From Xylogone sp. PMI_703 (taxonomy: Eukaryota; Ascomycota; Leotiomycetes), in NCBI GenBank assembly GCA_021399445.1, contig JAJTUQ010000002.1, positions 6,262,001 through 6,326,000 of the forward strand: 64,000 nucleotides of DNA. The letters are read 5' to 3'. Positions 37,113 through 50,500 of the stretch are shown one piece after another; position 1 is the first letter of the stretch; every line of letters starts with the position of its first letter. The notes under the pieces were generated by a model that had not been told where the DNA came from, did not search any database, and saw nothing but the letters and a program-made list of their open reading frames with translations. The translations under genes and the position numbers were made by a program.

Positions 37113-40072
37113 CTATGCCGGTATCCACCTCATGTTTATTTGCTTTCTCCTAACCTATTTTTCATTAGCAAGGCATAGTATTTTGAATAAACCCAACTTA
37201 CCATTGGTGCTAAAATCGCAACACCAGCTCCCAGCGCTGCAACTGTTGCTATTAAACTCGATTTGTTAAAGGTCCTCCCGAGGATATCAAAGGCTGCACT
37301 AGGAGCAACTCTTGTCCCGAATGCGTCTATACCATATGCAAATAGTAAACTCGTGCTTTCTAATAATGCTGGGCTAGTGATCACATCCCTAATCCCGAAT
37401 ACTTCACGCTTATGGGTAATTATCATCTTCGGGTCAAATTCTATGACGGGATGATAGCGAATTAAACCTTCCTCCATCTCAGCGGCTGTTGGATCACGTC
37501 CCACCGGTCGGCGAGGGTCAAGAATGTTTCGAGGAATGCCTATAATTGCATTCGATGCGAGGGTACAGATCAGTTGCCGGGAAGTGATTCCTTGCTGAGT
37601 CTGAGTAACAGACATGTGCGTTATTGCCTCAGGGATAATGAAGGATTGAGCCACAATGTAGGGAAGAGTGGGGCCTGCATTAGGAATATCAGAAGGCTCA
37701 AGACTCGAGAAATTGGCTGCGCTACCCAAAGGCCCTCGATCATTAGGTATATCGGATTCGAACATTTCAGCAATTATAAGTTGGTAACCCTTGGCTGCTG
37801 CGCCGGCATCTGTATTGATCCAAAGGGAGTAAGTGAACCAATTTTCGGTAAGCAACGATGCAATGGGTTGTGTAACATCGACATCGTCGTGAGTGGTGTG
37901 ATATAGGATATCTCCTGAAATAGTGTCCACGAGGTAAAAGGAAGCAGTACTTTTCTCATCACTCACTGCGCTGACTAGGATGATATTTGGATTCAAATAT
38001 TTGTAGAGCACTGTGCGATCCCCTAATACTCGGCCAATTGATGCGACTGGATCGTGTGCTGGTCTGCTCACAACATTTATGATTTTTTCATCTGAGACTG
38101 GTCGGAATTCCCAGGAGGTTATTGGAACGGTACCGCTATTAACGGTCTCAAATCTTAATCCTTTTACTTCACCATCCTTTCCTCGAATGACTAATGTCTT
38201 TCCAGCCGGCCAATCCTGAGGAACTGCAAGTTGCGCCTCCCCATCTACAGGAATTGGCCAGAGCCACTTCCCGTCTGGGCTGTCCACAACTGCTGTGCTT
38301 TGAATTGGAGGTGATGTCCCAAGGGTCATCTTTTGAACAATCTCTCCTGTTGCACTGCGAACAGCGATCTCCTCGCCCCAGTGACCTTTGATAGTTGTAA
38401 TACCTCTCGAACTATCCGAAACTACACCTCTGATATCCCATTTCTGTGTTACAGGCACATCAAAGGCTTTGAACTTCCAGACAACGGCCCCGCTATTCCC
38501 TGCATTTACACAATAAAGGCTGCCACGTTGAGTAGCGACAATGACCAGTTTATTGAAGCCAAAGCTGTCACGGATGAGGACATCGCCATTCTGTGGCAAG
38601 CTATCAGTTGGGAGGATGCTGCTTAATAGTCTCTTCGGAAGCGCTTCCAGGTAACCAGGCAGATACTGCAAATCATTTATATGACGTTTGACTCGATGGA
38701 TATAAGCGGAAAGCGGATTACTGTGCGCTTCAGCCTGCAATGTCTTTACCAAATCTTCCTCCTCTGGAATCTCTACCCAAGTGGCAGCGACACCACCAGA
38801 AAGGCCTTCTGGGCGGGACCAAGCCTCTATGCCATTGCGAACCAGAACCCAATCTTCGTCACTAGTAGTAAGGGCAGATCTTATGGCATAGGTGTCTGTC
38901 GTTCGCGCCACAACCTCTGAAGCTGCGTGGAGAAAGCCGCCGTGTCCCGATTCCAGCTGCACTGGCCACCTACCCAAAATCCCATGTGATGTTGATGATA
39001 CTAGAACTGCCTCATCTTCAGTAAATCGGATGAAGTAGACGTTAGCATCTTGAGAGCTCGTGGCGACAGTTCCTTTTCCATTCAGCTGAGGTAGCTCATA
39101 TGCCTTCTTGATAATACCAGTTGAAAGATCAATATGATAAACTTCCGCTCGAGTCGAGGTTGCTGACTGACTGTGGACCAAGAAATGTGGCAATGATTGT
39201 ACCAGTTGGGGAGCATGAAGTGTGACCTCCAGAACCTCTCCGTCGAGCCCCTTTAACGGCAGGGACTGGATGTTGGTCTTGCCCAAGATATTGACGTTGA
39301 GATTCTTCTTTGCCCTATCCGTCCAAGCAACGATTGGTGCTGCGGAATTTGCACCTACGAGAAGAACTTCATCCGCAGAGAATAAGTCCCCTTTCGTAGA
39401 AAGAGTGTACTCCGTTACCTTATACCCAGCAACGGGATCCAGCACGGTAACTTTGAGATTATATCCTCCTCGAGCTCCTTGCAAGGACACCAAGAAGACA
39501 TTTCGTACATTCGTGCTGACTTGTAACGGCGTATCCTGATCTTTGAACTCCCATTTCACACCTCCAGTAACACCGTTCAGTCTTCTGATATAACCTTTGT
39601 TATCATGCTCATGGAGTGCCAGTACATCCTTAGGGTTTTCATCACCAGCAGCCGTTTCCATGACTTCCAAATCTTTCACAGTGCCATCGAATCCGTTTGC
39701 CCATCTTTCTCTTCCATTTGGCGCATCCCATGATTGTACCACACTTCCTAATCCGCTGACAACTGAACTCTCTCCATGAACAGGCCTCAGGAACCCCTCC
39801 CAGGTGCCGTTGACACTAGCTCCCAGATTCTGTCGCCAGATTATCTTGCCATTCCCGGGATTTATAGCTCCCAGAACACCTAGATCACTCAATGTATATA
39901 GGAGAGTGGCTTTATCATCTTTCCTAGGCCGGTGGAAGAATGTGGTGTGCGATTGTGGCAATCCAAGTAATTCATGGTGATAGTCGATGCTATATGCTTC
40001 GTCTGAGAAGATAGCGAGAGTTTTAGAAACAATTGAAAGAGCCAGGCATAGGAGTTTGAGTGAAAGCCGCAT
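37113..40072 (-). CDS. EMC1: ER membrane protein complex subunit 1
   Basis: One very long exon (40072-37202) plus a 14-codon terminal exon (37154-37113) give 970 residues. A signal peptide (MRLSLKLLCLALSIVSKTLA) precedes a large lumenal region with PQQ-like beta-propeller repeats (for example LLYTLSDLGVLGAINPGNGKIIW). The C-terminal DUF1620 domain contains RRPVGRDPTAAEMEEGLI, YHPVIEFDPKMIITHKREVFG and a membrane helix near SLIATVAALGAGVAIL. EMC1 is the largest EMC subunit and helps insert membrane proteins into the ER. The uninterrupted frame reads on to a different tail, but a perfect donor (GTAAGT) directly after LAPM and an acceptor 47 bases later restore VRRKQINMRW, the tail I expect for fungal EMC1. 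The start was set at the ATG before the signal peptide; an upstream in-frame extension is not hydrophobic and looks like leader sequence. Confidence 0.96.
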
Positions 40073-40531
40073 GGCTATTTGTTGTGCATCGGCTGTAAGC
40101 CAGGAATGGGTTCGTCTGGAGCTGGAACCTGTCTTGACCTTAAGCTTTAGATAAGCTAAAGGTGGCACTGGGTTTAAGTGCAAGGTTGGCGGCATACGGA
40201 TAATTAATCTCCCGAAGCGGATCCAGCTGAGTCAGCATATTTCAATAACGCACCGGCCTATACGAAGTACTGCTGTAGAGTTTCTCAGAATACCCTAGTT
40301 TGGTTTTCGAATTATTGCTTGTGACATCTAATATGAATCATTTAAACTCTAGTGTCTTAATTTTACTTCCTATCACGATTCATTCATGTGCATGTGCATC
40401 ATACTTCGAAAGCATCATGCTCTCAGCTACGCCCCAGTTTGCTATATCCATAAAAAGATAAAGATAATGAGTGGGTGAAAAGATAAAAGTAACTCTGGAT
40501 AAATGAGAAAGTCGCTCTTGTGAATGAGAAG
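40073..40531. other. EMC1 promoter and 3' flank of the next gene
   Basis: Intergenic between two minus-strand genes. No gene or motif recognised beyond general AT-richness. Confidence 0.5.
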
Positions 40532-43456
40532 CTAGAGGAAAACACCGCTCTCGTCGCTGCCTCCTGTAATTCTCCTACGTCTGCTACTCAAGAAAAGGTC
40601 AACCATATTCTTACTTCCCCTTTGCTGCTGGTTGGACACGTCGCCCGGACTTAGCTCTGTAAACCTGCCACGATCTATTTCAAAGATGTCATCGGTATCT
40701 TTGCTATACATAGAGTTGTTAGGTTTACTTAGACCAAGAATATCAGGCGATAAGCATTCCCCCTTGGCATGGAGTTGCTGTATTCTGCTTGCTGATCTAT
40801 TATCCGGGCTCTGCTTAGTAGTTGCCCTTCTTAACCTGGCAGATCTTTCGGCACTTCTTGAGGAATTTGAAATCAGATTTCCTGTATCAAATGGTGTTTT
40901 ATTGACCGAATTCTTGAAATTATCTGTATCTATATTTAAGATGCTCGTGGGTGTAGTAGTCTTCGTATTCGCAATTGGACCGAATGAGGATGGAAGCTGC
41001 ATTGGCCGTAGAGGCTGGCGATCACCGATAAGTGATACTGTAACCTTTGTCTGTTTATGAAAATCAGGACTGGTCGTCGGAGTTAACTGTTTTGATATAG
41101 GCGAAACGCTGGAATTGCTTTGGATACCCTTCTGTAGTAATTGAAGTGGGTGGCGATCTGGAGTTGAAGTGGCTCTTTCAATGTCTATCATTTTGTCACC
41201 AATTTGAGTTTCTTCGCGGATGTGACCAATACGCCTGGAAGAAATGGGAGAAATAAAACTATCAGTAATGTTTTCACCCGTTTCAGACGTTTCGATCTTA
41301 GAGACCTGAGAAGACACCCACAGTTTCCAATCATTGGAAGCATCTGGGCTTTTTGCTAAAGCTGTAGGATGTCTTGATCGATAGATAGTCCTACTGGTAA
41401 TGACTGCAGCTCCAACATCTGCTATTGGCTGAGGCTGGCCATCGGTAGTGATAGCTAGCAGACCCCTTTCTTCTTTTGGACTTAGTCCACTTGTTGTACG
41501 AGAATAGATGCTCTCTGTATAAGACTTGTCCCTGTCGGGAGATTCAACATTATGAAGTAAACAGGGGGATACGCTAGAGGGCATTTTTTCTGCTGCGGTC
41601 TTCTCAGTTTCCTGAAATCTGGACGATACCTCTTGATATGGACTTTGCTGTCTTCTTAATGTGGAGATTTCATTTCTAGCAAAAGCAGGTCCAATCTCTT
41701 GAGGAGCATATTTTCGTGTATTATGATTGCATTCGTTCAGATCTGCGATTTCTTGTGGCGTTAGCGTTATTTGATTGACGTTAGTATTCCGAGAAATCGT
41801 GGTGTCTACGGGGATCTCCTGAAAAGCAGATGATCCTCTGTTTGCTGGGCTATAGCATGGAGTGCTGGTAGAATTTTGTCCAGGAAAGCCATTTTGTATA
41901 TTTTAAAGAGTCTCGCCATTGATGCTCCCTCGCATATCGTACTGCTCTTTGGAAGCTTGCCCGTGAAGACGCCTCATTAGTGCAGAATATACTCGTGCAC
42001 TATTTACAGGCGTAGATAGTGGGCTAGATAGACGGTCGGTACTTGTAGTGGGTCTGCAAATTGGGGTCTGAGGCAAAGCATGATTCGTCTTCCTGTTGGT
42101 GCTAAGGAATTGCTTTGAATCAGTTAGCTCTTCCTGGGATACCTGTCTAGTAACTTTATTGCTAGTGGTACTAGTCCAGCTAGTCACTCGAGAGGTATCG
42201 ATGCTTTTGCTAGTCAGAAAGCTTAGAGAAGTTCGATGTTGCTGTGCTGGTGGTTCCTCATGTGATGAAGGTGCAGAGTTTGAATGTGCCCTAGACGCTG
42301 TTATTGGGCTCTGCTGTGGGAGATTGCCACAGCTTTCTGGTTCAATTTCCACACCCTGAGAGAAATCCTCGAAGTAGATATCCTCGATGTCAGATTGTTG
42401 ATCCTCGGTTGTGGCCGTATCCTCTTTGTACCGGGCAAAAACCCTGCGGAATTTACTTCTGATTGTTGTCGAAATTTTTCGTGCCTTTTCTCTGAAGCTG
42501 TGGCCTTTGACCGTTATATCACAATGTGGAGCATTTTCAACTAAGTGAGCAAATGACTTAGTCCTCCGTAATGATTTTTTGAACGGCCGGTTTTGCTTTT
42601 GCTTGTGATAGTTGTATAGTAAATCTGACTGTTCTGCTGAGGGCTGTTGTTTAAACTGATAGATATGTCGGGCTTGGGCTGTTTGGATAGGAGCGCTGTT
42701 TTTGCGAGTTTCTGATATTGAGGAAGTGCAGTTATCTCTCCGGAACTTTGCTGATTTCGTACTTCTTGATCTTCCATGGAATATAGCTCGTCTTGGTTCG
42801 GTGGAATGCCTCCCTGATACACTGAAATTGGAAAATATTTGATGACTCCGAGAAGATATAAACATTGACCTTGATCTTCGCACCCGCCGATAGGAAGAAG
42901 GCAGGGATGCCACATCATCTTCTGGAGTGTAGTATACATTGTATGCATCTAAGGTTGACGGGTACCCTTGGTGTGGCTCTTGTCTTGAAGTTGCTTTGCC
43001 AGATGTTGATCTACTCGGCGAGCAGCGGGCTTCTGGTACATATATCTCTGAGCATGTACTCTGCCTTAAGCTGGAAGTGTTTTCCTTAGCCGCTACAGAA
43101 TGTCTGTTTGCTCCCCTGGCCAGTGGTTTATTTCTCGGAATTGCGTTAGGACCAGCAAAACGAATGCTTTGCTGTCTTCGAATTACTTGCTCGGATGGGC
43201 AGGCGACATCCTGATGCTCGGATGCTAGGTTTTGAGATTGTAAACTGGTATCAGCCTTGGAAGTATTCTTTCTGGGACCCACGACACTACAGCCTTGATC
43301 AGTGCCCTCTCTCTTCTGTGCTAGAGCAAATGCATACGCTGCAGCAATATGTGCGTGCTGATGTGAAATGGTAGGATCTATTGATCCATATTGCTGGTGG
43401 GTAGACGATGCTGACCGCCGCCGGTGAGACTTTCTGGAATCAAATCTTTCAAGCAT
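40532..43456 (-). CDS. Large basic, disordered protein, function unknown (possible intron over an in-frame stop)
   Basis: A frame opens at ATG 43456 (MLERFDSRKSHRRRSAS) and runs 517 codons to a TAA at 41905-41903. The same frame then stays open to 40532. A putative 78-base intron (41942-41865, GTACGA to ACCAG) would remove the stop, keep the phase, and give exons 43456-41943 and 41864-40532 with 948 residues. Otherwise there are two pieces, the second without an early ATG. The protein is rich in Ser, Arg, Thr and Gln. Visible islands are HQHAHIAAAYAFALAQKRE near residue 35 and a basic helix HSFREKARKISTTIRSKFRRVFARY around 315-340, followed by an acidic stretch (DIEDIYFEDF). I recognise no catalytic domain. 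The basic helix could bind nucleic acid or membranes, which is a guess. Confidence 0.65.
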
Positions 43457-44551
43457 AGTATGGAATAATTGGTTATAAGTTTATGGTTCAGTGAATAATC
43501 TGAGAAATGTAATTCAGGACTGATGAGTCAAACTATACCAACTATTATCAGGTCTGATCGAGTAGTGCTATCAAAGCCACTTCGAGGAAAGAGTAACCGA
43601 GACGTGAGATCATCAGAGATGAGAAGACACTAAGAAAATGCACCTTCCTCATATGCCAATGATTGATGCCTTCTATGAACAGGAAGGCCGAAGCCCGGCT
43701 TCGAGCAAAGAAATGAGCACGATACATTCAATTCTGGGAATGCATTCCAAACTTGCAATGAACATTCCCATCGTTGAAAGCCTACTTCTTAAAGAGGATA
43801 AATTGAAAAATGTATGTTCACTGAATCACCATGTCGAAAGATCAGACCAACTAGAAGTTTTGTCGACTCTTTTAACCTGCCTTGAACCTTTCTAGCATTT
43901 TCATTGATCTTACTGTCAAAACACGAATACGCTTCCAGGTGTACCCGAGTCGGAGCTGTACGCTGAGTGACCATTTTGTTATCTTGTCTACACTCAAAAT
44001 AATGGTGGAGATGTAGTGGTATAGGTGCAGTGTCTTTAGGGTAAGAGGAAGCATGAAGACGGGGTTACTCTTCTGATTGAACTGTCTAATAGGGGTTGGT
44101 CTTTTTCTATATGTACTGGTCTCAGGCCACGGTGATGCTATTTAAGTACAGGGTCGCATTCAGTGTATCCACTTTACTACGGTACAGTATTCAGCTACCG
44201 TAAGCTCCCACCTTCACCGCGTATCCCCTGTATACCTCAGGCAAAAATAGAGCGTCTCGCGCAAGGCAACTCCAAGTCAGCGATGTGGGATGTAGTTAAT
44301 GAAGCTCCTTCCATTGACTGACAACGAGGATAGTACGAGAACCTCCAAGGCTGCATAACTCCGACACTGCTGATACTTTCAGTGCACCCTAATCTGTGCC
44401 CTGACTGCAGCACATTGCAGATCTAGCCCCTCGTGACTAGTGGCTCTCGCAGTTACTTAACGTTCAGGGCTCCAGAAGCTCAAGAAGGCCGATGAATAAA
44501 CGTTAAGTTCCGAAAGTCTAATTCTCCGTGGAGATTGGGGAGGTGGGAACG
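43457..44551. other. Divergent intergenic region
   Basis: About 1.1 kb between the disordered-protein gene (minus) and the BEACH gene (plus), so it contains both promoters. An 85-codon plus-strand frame at 43638-43895 has no domain and is not called. One 7-bp inverted repeat is listed separately. Confidence 0.5.
44178..44202. repeat. Inverted repeat TACGGTA / TACCGTA
   Basis: Perfect 7-bp arms at 44178-44184 and 44196-44202 with an 11-base spacer, about 350 bp before the BEACH gene ATG. Possible site for a dimeric regulator; could be chance. Confidence 0.4.
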
Positions 44552-47500
44552 ATGTCAAGTCGATCAAGATCACATCGTTCTTCGACATCTGCGTCTTCTC
44601 CTCCCGAAGCCACACAAGCTACTGCACAACTACAGATCCTCCTCGATAATGTCTCCACTACAATTCACAAACGTCTAGACAATGGATATCCCTCATTATC
44701 TACGACCATAGAACAACTGCAGTCTGTTCGTTTGCACTTGATTGCGGCGTCTGAGCCAGTTGCAGCAAGGAACGATTTTCGAAGACTATTCGGGTTCCAG
44801 CTACTCCTAGATACTCTCCGCACTTTCTCGGGATATTATCAGCCAGTAAAGAGAACGCAGAGAGAAAAAACTCAGGTCTTTGAGCTTTTGGAGCTGGTTT
44901 TAAACATCGTTGCGCAAGCGTTCCGTGAACATTATGGGAACCGGAAATATTTCAAAAGAAGGGTGGAGGGAGGAGGATGGGCTGCCCTCGAACAAACAAT
45001 AGCTAGTATTGGGGTGGGGGATAGTGAGTCTGATATTTGGAGTGAAGCTCAACTTTTTGGAAAGCTACTTTCATTTGCGTTGGATGACAAAAGATTAGAA
45101 TCTTTATGTCAAGCGGCAGCATTCCGCCCATCATATACGAAAGAAGGCAAGCTAGAAACCACTACCGATACGGATATCAACGTGGTAGGAGCTAATAGAG
45201 AACGAGGGAAGGGGGAAAGGGAGATGTCAAACCATGACAAAGAAATTCTAAATCTATTAGAGAAGAAGCTCGAGGGAATCATCAAGGAGGGCTCTCTATT
45301 ATGCAACCCAGAAATTATCCCCACCATTATCGACTTCTGGAAAACCATCCCAAGGGATCCCACACTCTCCACAAATCCAGCCTCACTGGTAGTCATACTA
45401 ACTTTAGCCAAAATATCCTCTGTCTCGACTCACAATCTCGTGGCCTTGCATTCAACCGGTATCTTAAGCACCCTCTTGTCACTTGCTTTCGAAGCCCAGT
45501 CTCCACTCGCTCCTCCTGAGAGAAGAGCTGTTGAAGGCCTTTGTGGCTCTTTAATATCACTTGGTGTTAATACTTTGGATAATGCCCGATACCTTGTCTG
45601 TAATGAATCTCCAACAGCACAAGATTTCCTCCTCCAGGCAATCAAAAGCTCCCATGGACCCCCATTTATACAGTTCGACCTTTCACTGAATGGTTATGCA
45701 TCGATCGAGCTCCCAACACTAGGGCGATCATTTCCTCCTTCCTCCTCTGTGGCAGGTTACACCTTTGCAGCCTGGATATATATCGATCAGTTTGATCCCA
45801 ATTCCCATACTACTATCTTCGGAGCCTTTGACTCAACCCAAACATGTTTCCTTCTTGCATATTTGGAAAAGGACACGCACAATTTCATTCTGCAGACATC
45901 GGTTACATCTTCAAGACCAAGCGTACGATTCAAGTCAACTGCTTTTAAGGAGCGAAAATGGTACCATATGGCAGTGGTTCATCGCCGGCCTAGGACAATG
46001 ACGTCCAGTAAGGCCTCGCTCTATGTTAATGGGGAGTTTGCCGAAGTGGTAAAGTGTCAGTATCCAGCATCCCCTCCTGCAGTGGCGGCGACAAATGACG
46101 GTTTTCCTTCCTTTGCATCGTCTGGTACAAAATCAAATGCAGTACAGGCTTTTCTTGGAACACCTCAAGATTTATCCGCCCGGCTTGGCCGCGGAGTAGT
46201 TTTTTCACGCTGGTCATTGGCTTCTGCACATCTATTCGAGGACGCGCTCAGCGATGATCTTATTGCAGTGTATTACCGACTTGGACCAAGGTACCAGGGA
46301 AATTTCCAGGATTGCCTTGGATCTTTCCAAACTTATGAAGCCTCTGCGGCTCTTGGAATGAGGAATGAGCTGATGCATCCAGGAAAAGATGAAGACTCTG
46401 ATATTCTCGGTGCTATTCGGAAGAAGGCGAGCAACTTAGTTCCTGAGTCTCGTATACTCCTGAGTATTCTACCTACTGCTACCTTAGTTGATGAAGATCA
46501 AAACAAAATTCAGGAATCCCAGATTTTACGTGGCCTGAGCCGACCTGCTATGAATAATCTGTCTACGTTAGCCCACAATACTGGAACGTCGATTGCAATT
46601 AATACGGCAATCCCTTCCATTAACCACGCTCTAACTTTACCCCATGGGACTACAATCCTTACTGGTGACCCTGTCGTTATTGTCCCTCAGTCTCTTGATG
46701 ATACCATGTGGCAGCTTGGAGGTTTCGCGGGCATAGCTCTTAAGCTTGTAGAGAAAGCAAACAGCATAGAAAGTATTATTCGCGCGGTCAAGATACTCTT
46801 TGAGAGTATTAAAGATAGTTGGCGCAATAGCGAAGCAATGGAAAAGGACAATGGATACGCTGTCCTTGGTGCTTTGCTTCGGGGAAAGGTTGGCGCCGGG
46901 GCTGTGGTCTCACTGAAGAGTAATATCTCGTCTGCTGCTCCCAACTTTAGCAATGAAGAGCGTGACAAACTTGCTTTCGAATTGCTATGCTTGGTATTGG
47001 AATTTGTTGGTTTTAATCATGAAAAACCAGAGGAGTCTTTCATAATCAACCCCCTTGCTTATCGGATTCTGCTTGTAGATTTCGATATGTGGCGCAAGGC
47101 CGATATTGTAACTCAAAAGCTTTATTACAATCAATTCATAGTGTTTGGAGTCCACAGCAAGTATCATGAGTTTAACTCCCGCCGGCTGTTTCGGATGCGT
47201 ATGTTCTCCTAGCTTGTATTGAACGGGCTGTGGCTGACCTCATTTTAGGTATTGTGAAGCGATTTTTGGACGCTTTGAAAGCTGAGACGTTCTCTCAGGA
47301 AGTGATGCCATCGTTCCTTGAAGCACTCACGACTTTAGTTAAATGCAACATGACAGCGGAAGTTCTTCGATCTCTAGCACTTTTCATCACCTATTCATTC
47401 CATCAACCCACTGGATCGAATGCGAGAACGCCCAAACTACAATATGGGACGCTCCTGAACCGCTCCAATACAGCTTCACCAAAATCAGCAAGGCCAGCAG

Positions 47501-50500
47501 TTAATACATTTTTCGACGGAAAAGACGAAATCTCTTCAACTCTCACAAAACGTCAGCTAGGCAATAAAATTCTCAAAATGTATACTGGGTTGCTTTGCGA
47601 AAAAGGGAATACAGCAAATATTAAAAAGTTCGCTAGGACTGTTACAAATAAGGTATCTGTTATGCCCAATGTATCTGAATAAGATGTTTATTAATGGTGT
47701 CCAGTGGCTGTTACATCTTTTAACTGAAGATGATCCTGAAGTAGTGGTGCATGGAACTCAGATTCTTGCTCGATTGCTTGTGATCCATGGCTCACCGTAT
47801 GTATCCAAGTTCGCTGATAAGACTGGTGGCTTTACAATCATGCGCTTCCGGTTAAAACGCTGGTGGGATATTCCCACGCTGTGGCCGATTTGCTTTAGCA
47901 TTCTATTTGGGCGTGATGTTGCAGATATTGACTTTGAGAGACCTTTTGATCTTTTTAGCCTTCTCGAAACCTTTGGCAATAGTAAAGTTGTCTATCCCAA
48001 GAGCTTGCCAGTTATTACCTCAATGCTACAGCACGGTCTGAATGACGTCCTGCGCCGCCGTGACGAGCCAGACTCCCCAGTCTCGTTACAGGATACAGGA
48101 AAGAGTCAAGCTCAAAATCAGGACCACTCAAGCAACACAGGCCGAAAAAGATCAATGTCACTAACAAAGGAACTTGAGTCTAGACGTATGTTTCACAGTA
48201 TTCATAATTTCTGTCAAGCTTTGAACTAATAAAATTGACTAGAATCAAAGCAACCAGGGAAAATCCGTCTCGAAGGTCAAGCTCTTGTCTTGCATGCAGT
48301 TATCCGTTTCTTAGCAGACCTACACACAAAGTCATTGGACTTCAGAGATTTTGCCTTAACATCAGAGTATCTAAGGCTTATGTTGACGGTACTGTTTCCA
48401 GTTATTGTCAGCACAGATGCCGTCAGTCCAGAAACAGAGCTTAATTCTCGAGATTCGGCCCTCACATTTGATGGTGATGATGTCGTTATACAATCAGTCT
48501 CTAGTGCATCCTCAACTGCTCCACCTATAGTGCGTACATCGACTGTTGAGACACTCCTTCCAACTGGTGATGCAACACAAAAAGTTAAATCGCTTCGAAG
48601 AGCTTCATCATATATCCTCTTGACTGCAAAACCATCCGAGTTCAGTCCATCATCTGCAAGGCTAAGTGTTGTGACTTCGCCTAGGAAGCAAGTTGCTGCG
48701 CAGAAGATAAGTAATTCTCTTGTTGAAGGAATGCTTGAGCTCGTTATCATGGTCTTTGTTGACCAGGTACTCGTTCGAAAGGAATTTCCTGGCTTTGGGC
48801 TGCAGCTTAAAATTCCACCAGGTTTCCAAGAGCATCAAGCGTATTTTGAGTCCTATATATTGCGAAACACAATCTCACAGCTTGATAATACGATTCAGTT
48901 AGATTCAAAGTTACTTTTGGAACCAAGAATAATCCAGAACATGGCTCGAGTGGTTGCCCATGTCTCGGAGCTTGTTTACGGCGGATGGTTTCTCAGTGGG
49001 GCAGAGCCTCTGCTAGATTTTACTGGAATGTTGTTAGAATATTTCCAACGCCCAGAGATAGCCAGTGCCAAGAGTGTACGGCTTTGTAGCCAGGCTATAC
49101 TCTCCATTAAAACAACTTTCCTCAGTATAGTGCTTCTGAGACTATCAGAATTAGACAACTCTCAAGCGTCACAGGATGAGGTCTTGGAATTCATGAACAA
49201 ACTTCTCTATTGGCAAACAATAGTCCTCTCCTCTAGTGAAAGCCGAGAAGATTTCCTAAAGCTTTTGTGCTATCAACTCTACTTGAAATTGGTGGATTCG
49301 AGGGAGAATGTGCGGATAGCTGCAGCCGACTTGTGGCGAATTATGCTTGTGCAAAAGCCCGACGAAACGTCTGTTATTCTTCATCAGGCTATGTTGGATG
49401 GACATAAACATCTATCTTCAGATTTCAAGAAGCTTATGGAACTAGATAATGATGCCTTTCTCGTCTGGGTTAACGAGAACCGAACTGATTTAGATGCCTT
49501 ATTCTTTGGAGCGTTGTCTCACGCTTGGGAAGTGTTTGTTAACGCTGAGAATGCAAAAACTGAAGAAACTGCCAAAGTTCGTGTAGCTAGACGAAAAGAC
49601 AAGCTCAGGCAATGGCATACCGAAAATCTATTTGATGACGACATCATCTTCCGCCATGACCTTGCTTCGAATCTCTGGATGAAGAATATCTATGCATCAG
49701 AACACCTAAGGCACCAGAGAGCTCAGCAAGATCAACAAGATAACTTCAGCTTCCTTGCTGCCACATATTCGAAATTAGATCATGATCTTCAGCGGCCTGT
49801 TGCTGTTTTTGACAATGGGATAATAACGAAATGGAAATTAGACCGTACTGAAGGCCGAAACCGCATGCGTCTACGTATGCTACCGGATAGAGCTGCGCCA
49901 TCGTATGATTACCAACCAAAAAGACGGGCTACTGATTCAGCTCCCAACGACGTTTTGAGGTTGGATACTAAGGGGCTAACCATTTCGCAAGCTCAAGAAA
50001 TTGGGCCTACGCCAATAAATCCAGGGCCACCTATAACAGTATTATCCGACAGTGCAGATACACAATCAGTGAACACCTTGACTGGCGTACCGGAAGGTGC
50101 TACAGGCGAACCGCATGAGACCGGCGTGACAGAAGAAGATTTCGAGCTCGTGGATGACCCTAACGACCCTGCAGAAGGCGAAGATGGATATGAAGACAAG
50201 AATCGAAAGGTTATGCGGAGCCTCCAACCTGGAGATCAGGTCCAACATGTTTTCAATATCTCTAGAATAATAGGTCTCGAGGCCTGTGAAGGTCTACTGA
50301 TCTTGGGAAAACTTGCTCTATACATGGTCGATAATGTGTTTCAGCGATCCGATGGCGAAATTGTCAATGTTTTACAAGCTCCTGCAGAAGAGAGAGATCC
50401 GTATGTGCAAATGATTTCTGGACAAAAAGCGTCCGATAAACGCCAACAGAATATTAGATCCGAACACGAATCAAGGAACTGGAAGTGGAGCGACGTTATT

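Noticed and set aside
37136..37201. Continuation of the EMC1 frame to the tail ending NRLGESK
   Set aside because: A perfect donor/acceptor pair restores the family-typical C terminus, so this is treated as intron sequence (possible retained-intron form).
43638..43895. 85-codon plus-strand ORF
   Set aside because: No domain or homologous feel; lies in a divergent promoter region.
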